From an uncultured Dorea sp. (GTDB taxonomy: Bacteria > Bacillota > Clostridia > Lachnospirales > Lachnospiraceae): DNA of 44,511 bases. The position numbers and the translations under genes were made by a program. This document shows positions 1 to 9,035 of this stretch, piece by piece (positions within the stretch are counted from its first letter, which is position 1; the number at the start of each line of letters is the position of its first letter). The stretch spans positions 75,717 to 120,227 of the forward strand of contig CAPEBR010000011.1 in NCBI GenBank assembly GCA_948602995.1. The letters are read 5' to 3'. A model generated the notes under the pieces. It was not told the DNA's origin, made no database searches, and saw only the letters and a program-made list of their open reading frames with translations.

Positions 1-3000
1 AATTGTCGGAGGTAAAATGGCCAGCAGGATTAAAGAAAATAGGAGGAGATGCCTTCGAATATACCGATTTGAGGGAGCTCCGACTGCCCGGGAATTTGGA
101 GAGTGTGGGAAGCTGGGCATTTGAAGCCTGCAAAAATCTGGAGAATGTGGAGTTTAGCTATAATAGCAAAGTGGGTTTTAAACTGGAAATCGGCTATGCG
201 GCATTTAAAGGATGCACATCCTTGTGGAAAGTTAGTCTGTCAGAAAACGTGAAGGAGCTGCCTTCAGAGCTGTTTTCAGGGTGCAGTTCTCTGGAGATTT
301 TGGAAATACCGGAATCAGTAACAAAACTGGGATACTATATGATTCAAGGGACAGCGATACAAAGTATTGTGATGCCTAAGCAGACAGCACAGGTTGTAAC
401 ATATGACTCAAATAGATACGGACCGTTCTCTGGTGCGGAGTATTTGTCTACAATCATTTTGGCAGAAGGTTCTGATACAATCTTAGAAGGATGCTTTTTA
501 GATATGCCGAATCTGTTGAAGATTGTAATACCGAAATCTGTGATCAATGTTTCAGAGAATTCGAACGCATTTAAAAGCAGCAAAAATGTAAAAATATACG
601 GTATAAAAGGCTCCAGTGCAGAAGTGTACGCAGGGCAAAAAAATATCGAATTTGTAGCTGTGGAAAGCACCTCTTCTGTTGAGCATACAATTGTAGGAGA
701 GTTGGGGCAGGTTGATAGATCTAAAAAAACTGTAACCGTCGGCGGTATTGCATATAGTGTCTCAGATGATTTGTTGAGACAGGCAACCGAAATGAAGATT
801 CTGCATTTGGTTTCTATGGTTGTCTGTAATGTTAAATCATCAGAAATCGTGCGAATGGATTCCGTACAGGATGCTGTAACTGTTTCCAATACAATCACTT
901 TGCGCAAAAAGCCACTGGGTGTCGTAACAAGTGGTTCGCAGGAGACTTCCACGAAAACTTTGGAGTATGATGAAGGTAATGATGGAAACGGAACTTATCT
1001 GGAAGACAGTATTACTATAAAATTAACACTGGAAGGAAAAATGAAAAGCGGATATATCTGTTCTGAGCAGCAGATAGAGACGATTAAAGAAGCAATAAAA
1101 AAGGTAAAATTAAGGAAGCAGAAGATTAAAGTAGAAGGAAGCGGGTTGAAGCTTGACTTATCCCAATATCAGACGGAAATAGACAAGGGACAGATCAGCA
1201 TACCCGATTCAAGGGATGGGTTTGTACTGGAGAATCCGTCAGTAGAATTGGGAAAAAGTGGAACCAAGTATTTTACATTTGCAGTAAATCATGACTATAC
1301 ACCAAAGAAAGAGAGGGAGACAATACGGATATCCAGTGAGATTATGTTAGACGGAGAAGAGAGCTACTATCCCAATAACAGATCATCTTGTACAGTTACT
1401 ATTATTAATCATGCATACGACAGGCAACAGATAAGAAGAGCAAAAAAGGAAACGGAAGCACGCATACCAATCACCGATGCGGAGAATATGTTGGACCAGG
1501 CAAGTATTGTGTCACTTGATACGAATTTCCTGGGTATATATTTAGATGGGAAACAGCAGAAATCTCTAGAGGCATTTTTGAATGTCTGGATTTCCATGAT
1601 TCTAAATTCAGATAGATTTTCGTATTCGGAATATACCAAAAAGGAAAAAGACCTCCGCAATGAAGTACTCAAAAAGCTTGGTATTAATGAGAAGACATTT
1701 AATAAAGGAAAGACACTGGAAGCAACTTCTGCGATCGATTTTCAAAGGTCAAAATATGGAAACATAACCATTTTTGTTAAAGTTACCAGCAATAACTTTT
1801 ATCTTGGAGTGAAGGATCCATATGCAGCGGTTGGAACGATTGAACTTCGTGTCATAGGTGCGAATCCTCCAAATAAGCCAACATCGAACTCAAACGGCCT
1901 ATTTGCCTATAAAAAGATGACATCTTTTGTGGATCAGGTAAAGGATGCGGCAGAGGCAGAACTGAAAATAGCCTATAAAAGCGCCTGGGCGGATGATGCG
2001 GATAAGATTAAGGAATATCTTCCGCCAATTATCGTCAATGATACGATCAATGATATTTTAAAGGAGAAATATGGCACATTTTCCAATATCATCTTCCAGG
2101 TATCATTTGATGAGGCAGAGAAAGCCGCCAATGCAAAAAAGAGAGTCGGAGTATCGGTTGGATCCGGCATCGGAAACACGGTGGGCTGCGTAAATGTGAA
2201 TGTGTTTGACAGATATGGAGAATTATGCGGAGCGATCAGGAACGGAGTCGTAGACCCAGAGCTTGAAGGGGTAAGCATGACCGTGGAGGACGGTATGCAG
2301 TATGTATACCTCATGGAGGATTCTTATACCGTACAGCTGGTTGGAACCCAGAGTGGGACAACGTCTTATCAGATAGAAGAATACAGCGGCAGTGAACTGG
2401 TCCGTACTGTGAAGTATGATGATATCACGATCAGAAAGGGACAGATCATAGAAGGGAATGTGCCAGATGCCTTATTCAATGCAACGAACCGCTATGATCT
2501 TACGTATTCATCCGGAAGGGTTTTAAATGCAACGGAAGATACATGGGACGGCGGCTCATCGGAGAGGGTATTCGTGGAAGGAATATCGCTGGATCAGTCG
2601 AAGGCAGCGCTAAAGCCTGGAGAACAGCTCTCCCTGAATGCGTCAATCCTTCCGGAAAATGCAGACTGGCAGCTTGTGGACTGGAGCAGCAGTAATCTGG
2701 AAGCTGCAATAGTAAATGGCGAAGGAACCGTGAAGGCAGTGTCAGAAGGAACGGCAGTCATTACAGTTACAACAGTAGAAGGGGGATATGAAGCATCCTG
2801 CACAGTCACTGTTTCAAAAGATGGAGATACCCCATCCGGAGATGATAAGCCATCTGGCGGCGATACTCCGTCAGGGGACGATAAACCGTCTGGAGGCGAC
2901 ACCCCGACAGGAGGCAGTAAGCCGTCCGGTGACAATAAGCCGTCTGGCGGGCAGGCAGTATCCGGCGGTAATACACAGACAGTAAAACCAAAGCTTAATA

Positions 3001-3470
3001 TGAAAACCATACCGCTTAAAGTAAAGCAGTCCACAAAGCTTTTAAAAGTACTGAATATGCCTTCAGGAGTGAAGGTAAAGAGCTATTCAGTTACAAATAA
3101 AAAGATAGCATCTGTCAGCAAGAAGGGCGTAATCAAAGCAAAGAAAAAAGGAAAAACAACACTTTCCGTAGTGCTTTCTAATGGAACTGTATTAAAGGCA
3201 GCGGTAAAGGTTCAGAAGGGAACAGTCAGAACAACGAAGCTTACAGTCCCATCGAAAAAGATCGTGCTGAAAAAAGGGAAAAAGATAAAGCTGAGTGCTG
3301 AATGTACACCGCTCACTACGCAGGAAAAGCTTACATATAAGACGTCTGACAAGAGTGTGGTTACTGTAGATAAGAAGGGTAAGCTTACAGCAAAAAAGGC
3401 AGGAAAAGCAAAGATTACGGTCAAATCTGGAAAGAAGAAGATCATTTGCACGGTTACAGTTAAAAAATAA
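1..3470 (+). CDS. BspA-type leucine-rich-repeat surface protein with Ig-like C-terminus, 5' end missing
   Basis: The reading frame is open at the left edge, so the N-terminus and any signal peptide lie outside the window; 1155 residues are visible. Residues 1-215 are BspA-type LRR_5 repeats (pattern IG..AF..C..L..V..P). A long middle part (about 220-850) has no family I recognise. One bacterial Ig-like (BIg_2) domain sits near 858-940, followed by a Pro/Ser/Gly/Asp linker of short repeats. The lysine-rich C-terminus (about 993-1155) holds two more Ig-like units. There is no LPXTG motif, so anchoring is probably non-covalent (inference from the basic tail). It is the first of four co-directional giant surface genes. 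Role by family: adhesion or surface display; the ligand is unknown. Confidence 0.8.
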   Translation, partial: LSEVKWPAGLKKIGGDAFEYTDLRELRLPGNLESVGSWAFEACKNLENVEFSYNSKVGFKLEIGYAAFKGCTSLWKVSLSENVKELPSELFSGCSSLEILEIPESVTKLGYYMIQGTAIQSIVMPKQTAQVVTYDSNRYGPFSGAEYLSTIILAEGSDTILEGCFLDMPNLLKIVIPKSVINVSENSNAFKSSKNVKIYGIKGSSAEVYAGQKNIEFVAVESTSSVEHTIVGELGQVDRSKKTVTVGGIAYSVSDDLLRQATEMKILHLVSMVVCNVKSSEIVRMDSVQDAVTVSNTITLRKKPLGVVTSGSQETSTKTLEYDEGNDGNGTYLEDSITIKLTLEGKMKSGYICSEQQIETIKEAIKKVKLRKQKIKVEGSGLKLDLSQYQTEIDKGQISIPDSRDGFVLENPSVELGKSGTKYFTFAVNHDYTPKKERETIRISSEIMLDGEESYYPNNRSSCTVTIINHAYDRQQIRRAKKETEARIPITDAENMLDQASIVSLDTNFLGIYLDGKQQKSLEAFLNVWISMILNSDRFSYSEYTKKEKDLRNEVLKKLGINEKTFNKGKTLEATSAIDFQRSKYGNITIFVKVTSNNFYLGVKDPYAAVGTIELRVIGANPPNKPTSNSNGLFAYKKMTSFVDQVKDAAEAELKIAYKSAWADDADKIKEYLPPIIVNDTINDILKEKYGTFSNIIFQVSFDEAEKAANAKKRVGVSVGSGIGNTVGCVNVNVFDRYGELCGAIRNGVVDPELEGVSMTVEDGMQYVYLMEDSYTVQLVGTQSGTTSYQIEEYSGSELVRTVKYDDITIRKGQIIEGNVPDALFNATNRYDLTYSSGRVLNATEDTWDGGSSERVFVEGISLDQSKAALKPGEQLSLNASILPENADWQLVDWSSSNLEAAIVNGEGTVKAVSEGTAVITVTTVEGGYEASCTVTVSKDGDTPSGDDKPSGGDTPSGDDKPSGGDTPTGGSKPSGDNKPSGGQAVSGGNTQTVKPKLNMKTIPLKVKQSTKLLKVLNMPSGVKVKSYSVTNKKIASVSKKGVIKAKKKGKTTLSVVLSNGTVLKAAVKVQKGTVRTTKLTVPSKKIVLKKGKKIKLSAECTPLTTQEKLTYKTSDKSVVTVDKKGKLTAKKAGKAKITVKSGKKKIICTVTVKK
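2821..2956 (+). repeat. In-gene tandem linker repeat (PSGDDKPSGGDT type)
   Basis: About a dozen residues recur roughly four times with variation (PSGDDKPSGGDT, then PTGGSKPSGDNKPSGG). This encodes a flexible, probably extracellular spacer between the Ig-like domains. Such repeats can change copy number by slippage. Reverse-strand open frames across this stretch are by-products of the repeat. Confidence 0.7.
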
Positions 3471-3489
3471 CCCTGAGAGTCAGACTAAT

Positions 3490-3526
3490 GCTCCAACCGG
3501 TCAGAAAACTTCCAGCCGGTTCGAGC
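3490..3526 (+). other. Hairpin behind the first surface gene
   Basis: An imperfect inverted repeat: GCTC-c-AACCGG pairs with CCGGTT-c-GAGC, starting 20 nt after the stop codon. No T-run follows, so it is not a standard intrinsic terminator. It could be a 3' stabiliser or processing site between two co-transcribed genes. Confidence 0.5.
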
Positions 3527-3530
3527 ACTA

Positions 3531-3573
3531 GTACAGCCTTGCATAACGAACCGTTAATTATGCAGGGCTGTAC
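3531..3573 (+). other. Strong 16-bp-stem hairpin upstream of the second surface gene
   Basis: The left arm at 3531-3546 (GTACAGCCTTGCATAA) pairs with 3558-3573 along all 16 positions with one G-U wobble, around an 11-nt loop. No T-run follows. It ends 37 nt before the start codon and 20 nt before the ribosome binding site, so it could affect mRNA processing or translation. A comparable hairpin precedes the fourth surface gene. Confidence 0.6.
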
Positions 3574-3610
3574 TGGCTTAATGATAATCAACGAGAAGGG
3601 GGAATGGGCA

Positions 3611-6600
3611 ATGAATAAAAAAATTAAGAAGCGTCTTACAGCAGTGCTTCTTGGCACGACAATGTGCCTTGAGCTATTCGGAACGCATCTGACGTCTGAG
3701 AATGTAAGAGCACAGGAAGTCCAAAGCAAAAGCGGGTCGGTTCAGTTAAGTGACCCGGTGATTGCAGAGAGCAGTGAGATGGAATCCGGACAAAAGGTTA
3801 CATGGGACTGTGTATGGTTCGGCGAGTATCCGCAAAAGAAGGTGATTCCTTCCCCGGAGAAATATACGGACATTCTTGGAGAAAGCTATACGATAGAAGA
3901 CAAAAATTTATATGAAGCCCTGCAAAGTGCAGCAGATTGGGATGAGCATAATGACATTACATTAAACGGGCAGAAGTACCGCAGGATTCGGGAGGAGGAT
4001 GCCCAGGGCATATATTGGGAAAGCGATGGATATGGATATATCTGGGAGGACGACAATAGTTGGTCTGACGGCTGGCATTACTTTAAATATGAGCCGATTA
4101 AGTGGAGGGTTCTGAAGAAAGACGGGAATCAGGCGCTGTTACTGTCGGATGTTGTCTTAGACGAGCAGCGTTTCCATGCAGAAGAAGCAGAAGTAACGTG
4201 GGAAACCAGCACTGTCAGAAGCTGGCTCAATGGATATGGGGCAGATCACAACCAGCAAAATACCAGTTATGAAAACAAGAGTTTTATCCACAGTGCTTTT
4301 GACTCCAAAGAGCAGACAGCAATTGCAGACACTTCTGTGCAGAATGAAAGTAATATTGCATCCGGTACAAACGCAGGGAATCATACAAGAGATAAGATAT
4401 TTTTCCTGTCAGAAGCAGAAAGCTATGGAGACAGTGCACTGCGTTATGGGTTCGCTTCAGAAGCAGCTTTAGATGATGAAGCACGCAGGTGTATAAGCAG
4501 CGCCTTTGCGAAGGCAATGGGGGCGCACTGTGAAGAAGAGCTATATTCGGGAAATTGTCTCTGGTGGCTGCGTTCGCCGGGTGAAAACCAGATGAGCGCT
4601 GAGGATGTCACAGACGGTGGCGCCGTATATGATACTGGCAGTGATGTATCCTGGGATCTGGGCGTCCGTGCAGCCCTGAACCTGGAGCTGTCATCTGACC
4701 AGTGGAGTTATGCCGGAACAGTATGCTCTGACGGTACAGTTAATGAGCAGAGCCCCAGTGATCCGGATTCCCCGCCAAAACCAGAGAATCCCCTGTCAAA
4801 TCCGGTTCTTGTCGGGGATACCTATGAAGAGCAGGCAGCGACCCGGGTGACCTGGGACTGCATTTATTTTGGCAGCTATCCACAGACAGAGGTGCTCTCT
4901 ACAGAGCTGCGCCGCAATTATACGGCCTTTGAATTTATCCGGGAGGATGATTTCATAGAGTCAGACAGATTATATCAAAAGCTGCAACGGGCATCCGGCT
5001 GGGATGAAAGAAATGATATTACGATTGATGGTAAAAAATACCGCAGGATGAAGCAGGAAGACGCCCTGTGGTATTCTGGAAAAGACGGAGATAAGCCATC
5101 AACTCTGGTTGGAAATGACGGATGGTACGAATGGAATGACAGCACATCCTGGCACTATTTCAGATATGATCCCATAAAATGGAGAGTATTGGAGTGTAAA
5201 GGAAATCAGGCATTTCTTGTTGCAGACCGTGTATTGGATGTTCGTCAGTGGACGTTGTGGCGTGAGCAGTATGTAAATAATTCACCATGGGCGGATTGTG
5301 CCCTGCGGGGATGGCTGAACGGGTATGTTTCTGAGCGAGAAGGAGAGACATTTAATTACCAGCAGGAAAACTTTATTGACTGTGCGTTTACGGAGGAAGA
5401 ACAGAATCTGATCCTTTCCTCTAATCTGAAGAATCCAGAGAATGACAGCATTGCAACGGATAAGATTTTTATACTGTCAAAGGATGAAACAGAAACAGAA
5501 GCATATGGGTTTGTATCAGATGGTTTTCGGTCACAATGCTGTTTTTCTGAAAGCAGCAGCTATGCAAAAGCAATGGGAGTCCTGTTTACAAACCGCGGAC
5601 ATGCAAATCCGGTTGATGTGAATGGAAACAGCGTATGGTGGCTGCGTTCCACTACGTTTGACAGTTCCGGGCTCTATGGTACATTCGGGAATGAAAAAAT
5701 CGATAATGATACGCAGAAGAAGAGATACGGGGTGCGCCCGGCCCTCAGAATGGATCTTTCTGATCCGTCAGCATATACGCGGGCAGGAACTGTATCCTTT
5801 GATAAGACAGTCACAGACCCTGCTGCCTCAGAAGGCGGAGTACCTGGCCTGTCCAGTCCCCGTATAGAGGAAGACGCTTCCTTAAACGCAGGAAGGAATG
5901 TGACCTGGGATTGTGTGTATTTCGGCAGCTATCCCCAGGCAGAAGTCATTACCAGTGCAATGAGCAAAGACTATGAAGCACTTAAGAATCTGACTGCTGG
6001 AAAAGAAGATCTGTATATTTCTGACAGCGTTTATCATACCCTGGAAAGTACGCCGGATTCTTCCTGGAATGACCACAATGAGATTACGCTGGATGACGGA
6101 AAAAAATATCGCAGGATGAAGAAGGGAGATGCCGGCGATTCAATCGGATTTGGTTCCGCCGGCTGCTATAACTGGGCAGATGACGGATGGCATTATTTCC
6201 AATACGAACCAGTGAAATGGCGTGTTTTAAAGACAGACGGCAGAAAGGCTTATCTTGTCTCAGACCGTGCACTTGATTATCAGGTTTATAATAGCAGACA
6301 TGCCCCCTATTATATTTCCAAAGTCAGAAGCTGGCTTAATGGATATGGGGCAGGAAAAAACGATGGGTCAGAAGATTTCCGGACAGACAGAAATTTTATA
6401 GACAGTGCTTTTTCGGAGGCAGAGCAGGATGCCATCCTGAATTTGGCGAATAAGTCCTGGAAATATAATTCTTATACATTAAACAGTGGGACAAAAGTTG
6501 AAAGAAAATCATGGGGAACGACTGTTGTAGACAAAATTAACCTGTTGTCCAACTGGGATCTGGCCGGTACGGACGAGGCGGAATCCTATGGATTTTCCAG

Positions 6601-8953
6601 GGACAGGTCGCTTAAGGATGAAGGCCGCAGATGTGGAGGCAGCCTTTATGCCAAAGCAATGGGACTTAACAGAATGAACGAATGGTATCTGTATACGGCA
6701 AATGAGGGGAGTCCGGACAGTGTGCTGCAAACAGGATGCTTTTCAGAAGAACTGTCAGCTGGCTGGAACGGTGTGCGCCCTGCAATATGGCTCGACCTCT
6801 CGGCAGCTGACTGTTATACCAATGCAGGCACAGTCACCACCAGAGAGAAGCCGCAAATGTCAGGTGACTGCGGAAAAAATGTGAAGTGGAATTTTCATGA
6901 GGAGACAGGAGAACTTGTTATCTCCGGCACAGGTCCGATGGATGATTATGAAAGCATTACCGATCTTCCATGGTACGAACTGCGAAAAGAGCGTATGGTA
7001 ACCAGAATCACAGTAGAGGATGGCGTGACAAGAATCGGGAAACAGGCATTTCGGAGCATGGCCAATATTCTCGGTCCTCACTGGGAAGATTCTTTAGAAG
7101 AAGTGGAGATTGCAGACAGTGTAAAGGAAATCGGCAATTATGCATTTTTCAACTGCAACGTACTGAAATCTGCAGTTATTCCAGACGGTACGGAGGAAGT
7201 CGGAACCGGCGCTTTCTGTTATTGTGAACAGATGAAAAAGCTTACAGTTGGGAACCGGGTGAAGACGGTGGGATCAGCCGCATTTGCACAGAGCGGCATT
7301 ACGGAGCTGATCCTGCCAGAGAGTGTGGCCAGTCTGGGAGAAGATGAGCTGGGAAAAGAAACGATAGATGCAGACACTGTGTTCTCATCCTTGATGACAA
7401 AAGGCGGCGTCTGCTATAGCTGTCCCAATCTGGAACGTGTAAAGCTTCCGTCCGGCATGACGGAAATACCGGAGCAGATGTTTGCAAACTGTACATCCCT
7501 TACGGAAATTCAGATACCGGACGGCGTGACATCCATCGGGAGATTTGCCTTTTCCCAATGCAGTGCGCTGCAAAGTGTGAATCTGCCGTCTGGCATAGAA
7601 GAGATAGGGGAATATGGCTTTTTCCGGTGCGGTTTCCAGAAGGCAGAGCTTCCGGATTCAATTACAGCTCTGGGGAATTCCTGCTTTAGTGAAACGGGTA
7701 TTACAGAGATTGATATACCGGATAGTGTGACAGAGTTGGGGGATGCTGTATTTTCCGGTTGTGAAAATCTTTCCTCTGCAAGGATCGGAAGCGGAGTTTC
7801 AGAGCTTAAGCTGCTTCTTTTCGGAAATTGCAAGAAACTGGAAACGGTCACACTCTCCGAGGGCCTGAAAAAAATTACAACAGATATGCAGAAGGATGGT
7901 TCAAGCATGAGCCCCTTCGCAGGATGCAGCGCGCTGGAGGAAATCGTAATTCCGAAGAGTGTCAGGAGTATCGGATGCTACACATTTGCAGGCTGTTCTG
8001 CATTAAAACGGGTGGAATTTCTGGGAAGAGCTCCTGTATTCGAGAAGGAGAGCTCGGGCTGTCTGGCATTTAAAGATGTAGAGGCAGATGTCTATTATCC
8101 GGATAATGATTCCACATGGTCAGGGGACATCAGGCAGAGCTATGGAGGTCTGCTGAGTTGGATCCCGAAGAGTCAGGAACCAGTTCAAAAAGCGGAACAG
8201 GATTTCAAAGTGAATCCGGCGAAGTTGGAGCTTACAGCCGGGGAGCAGGCCAGAATAACCGTTACCGGAGCGCACGGAAACATATCCTATACCGGAAATA
8301 AGGACAGTGTCATTGCAGTAAGAAGAGACGGCATGGTAACAGCACTTTCAGAAGGAGAGGCTGAGATTACAGCGGCAGCTTCTGGAGATGATCTGTATCT
8401 TCCGGCAGAAAAGAAAATAGCGGTGACAGTTCGCAGAAAGGCAGTTTCCGGAAATACAGGAAGTACAGAAAATACAGGAAACCAGGGAAATATGGGAAAA
8501 GAACCAGCAAAGCCGCCGAAGGAATTGAAAAAGGGCAGTAAGGCAGCTGTGCCGTCAGGAGAAGTCTATAAGGTGACGAACACGAAAGGAAAGACAGTGG
8601 AATATGTTGCCCCGAATAAGAAGACATCCAATGTTGTGATACCTGCCACAGTCAGGCTGGAGGGAAAGACTTATACCGTGTCTGCAGTTGCCAGTTCTGC
8701 GTTTTCAAAAAATAAAAAGGTAAAAAGCATCACAATTGGAAAAAATGTAACAAAAATTGGATCAAAGGCATTCAATCAGTGTAAACAGTTAAAGAAAATA
8801 ACCATCAAATCAAAAAAGCTGAAAACAATCGGAAAGAATGCTTTTAAAGGAATTCATGCAAAAGCGAAAATCAAAGTTCCCAGGGGAAAGCTTAAGACAT
8901 ACCGGAGGCTTTTCAAAAAGAAGGGACAGGGAAAGAAGGTCACGATCTCTTAG
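3611..8953 (+). CDS. Giant secreted protein: three DUF6273 modules, BspA LRR region, Ig-like domain
   Basis: 1780 residues from ATG 3611, chosen because GAAGGGGG lies 8 nt upstream and a signal peptide follows (KKIKKRLTAVLLGTTMCLE...). The mature part has three DUF6273 modules beginning near residues 63, 413 and 764, each opening VTWDC.(W/Y)FG.YPQ and containing KWRVL, RSWLNGY, WWLRS and GVRPA-type motifs. From about 1087 there is a BspA cap (WNFHEETGELVISGTG) and LRR_5 repeats to about 1510. One BIg_2-like domain follows (about 1531-1608), and a second short LRR block near 1700-1755 in a very basic tail. DUF6273 has no established biochemical role. The protein is probably exported and wall-associated; the triple module looks like internal duplication. 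Confidence 0.85.
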   Translation: MNKKIKKRLTAVLLGTTMCLELFGTHLTSENVRAQEVQSKSGSVQLSDPVIAESSEMESGQKVTWDCVWFGEYPQKKVIPSPEKYTDILGESYTIEDKNLYEALQSAADWDEHNDITLNGQKYRRIREEDAQGIYWESDGYGYIWEDDNSWSDGWHYFKYEPIKWRVLKKDGNQALLLSDVVLDEQRFHAEEAEVTWETSTVRSWLNGYGADHNQQNTSYENKSFIHSAFDSKEQTAIADTSVQNESNIASGTNAGNHTRDKIFFLSEAESYGDSALRYGFASEAALDDEARRCISSAFAKAMGAHCEEELYSGNCLWWLRSPGENQMSAEDVTDGGAVYDTGSDVSWDLGVRAALNLELSSDQWSYAGTVCSDGTVNEQSPSDPDSPPKPENPLSNPVLVGDTYEEQAATRVTWDCIYFGSYPQTEVLSTELRRNYTAFEFIREDDFIESDRLYQKLQRASGWDERNDITIDGKKYRRMKQEDALWYSGKDGDKPSTLVGNDGWYEWNDSTSWHYFRYDPIKWRVLECKGNQAFLVADRVLDVRQWTLWREQYVNNSPWADCALRGWLNGYVSEREGETFNYQQENFIDCAFTEEEQNLILSSNLKNPENDSIATDKIFILSKDETETEAYGFVSDGFRSQCCFSESSSYAKAMGVLFTNRGHANPVDVNGNSVWWLRSTTFDSSGLYGTFGNEKIDNDTQKKRYGVRPALRMDLSDPSAYTRAGTVSFDKTVTDPAASEGGVPGLSSPRIEEDASLNAGRNVTWDCVYFGSYPQAEVITSAMSKDYEALKNLTAGKEDLYISDSVYHTLESTPDSSWNDHNEITLDDGKKYRRMKKGDAGDSIGFGSAGCYNWADDGWHYFQYEPVKWRVLKTDGRKAYLVSDRALDYQVYNSRHAPYYISKVRSWLNGYGAGKNDGSEDFRTDRNFIDSAFSEAEQDAILNLANKSWKYNSYTLNSGTKVERKSWGTTVVDKINLLSNWDLAGTDEAESYGFSRDRSLKDEGRRCGGSLYAKAMGLNRMNEWYLYTANEGSPDSVLQTGCFSEELSAGWNGVRPAIWLDLSAADCYTNAGTVTTREKPQMSGDCGKNVKWNFHEETGELVISGTGPMDDYESITDLPWYELRKERMVTRITVEDGVTRIGKQAFRSMANILGPHWEDSLEEVEIADSVKEIGNYAFFNCNVLKSAVIPDGTEEVGTGAFCYCEQMKKLTVGNRVKTVGSAAFAQSGITELILPESVASLGEDELGKETIDADTVFSSLMTKGGVCYSCPNLERVKLPSGMTEIPEQMFANCTSLTEIQIPDGVTSIGRFAFSQCSALQSVNLPSGIEEIGEYGFFRCGFQKAELPDSITALGNSCFSETGITEIDIPDSVTELGDAVFSGCENLSSARIGSGVSELKLLLFGNCKKLETVTLSEGLKKITTDMQKDGSSMSPFAGCSALEEIVIPKSVRSIGCYTFAGCSALKRVEFLGRAPVFEKESSGCLAFKDVEADVYYPDNDSTWSGDIRQSYGGLLSWIPKSQEPVQKAEQDFKVNPAKLELTAGEQARITVTGAHGNISYTGNKDSVIAVRRDGMVTALSEGEAEITAAASGDDLYLPAEKKIAVTVRRKAVSGNTGSTENTGNQGNMGKEPAKPPKELKKGSKAAVPSGEVYKVTNTKGKTVEYVAPNKKTSNVVIPATVRLEGKTYTVSAVASSAFSKNKKVKSITIGKNVTKIGSKAFNQCKQLKKITIKSKKLKTIGKNAFKGIHAKAKIKVPRGKLKTYRRLFKKKGQGKKVTIS

Positions 8954-9035
8954 AGTGTGGCGGCAGATTGCAGGAATGGATTTTCAAACATGTTGCTGAT
9001 CAGAATAATTGTGATAGAAAAGGGGGATGAAAAAC

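Noticed and set aside
2594..3034. Reverse-strand open frames over the linker repeat
   Set aside because: They exist because the repeated PSGDD-type codons lack reverse stop codons; no ribosome binding site or family match.
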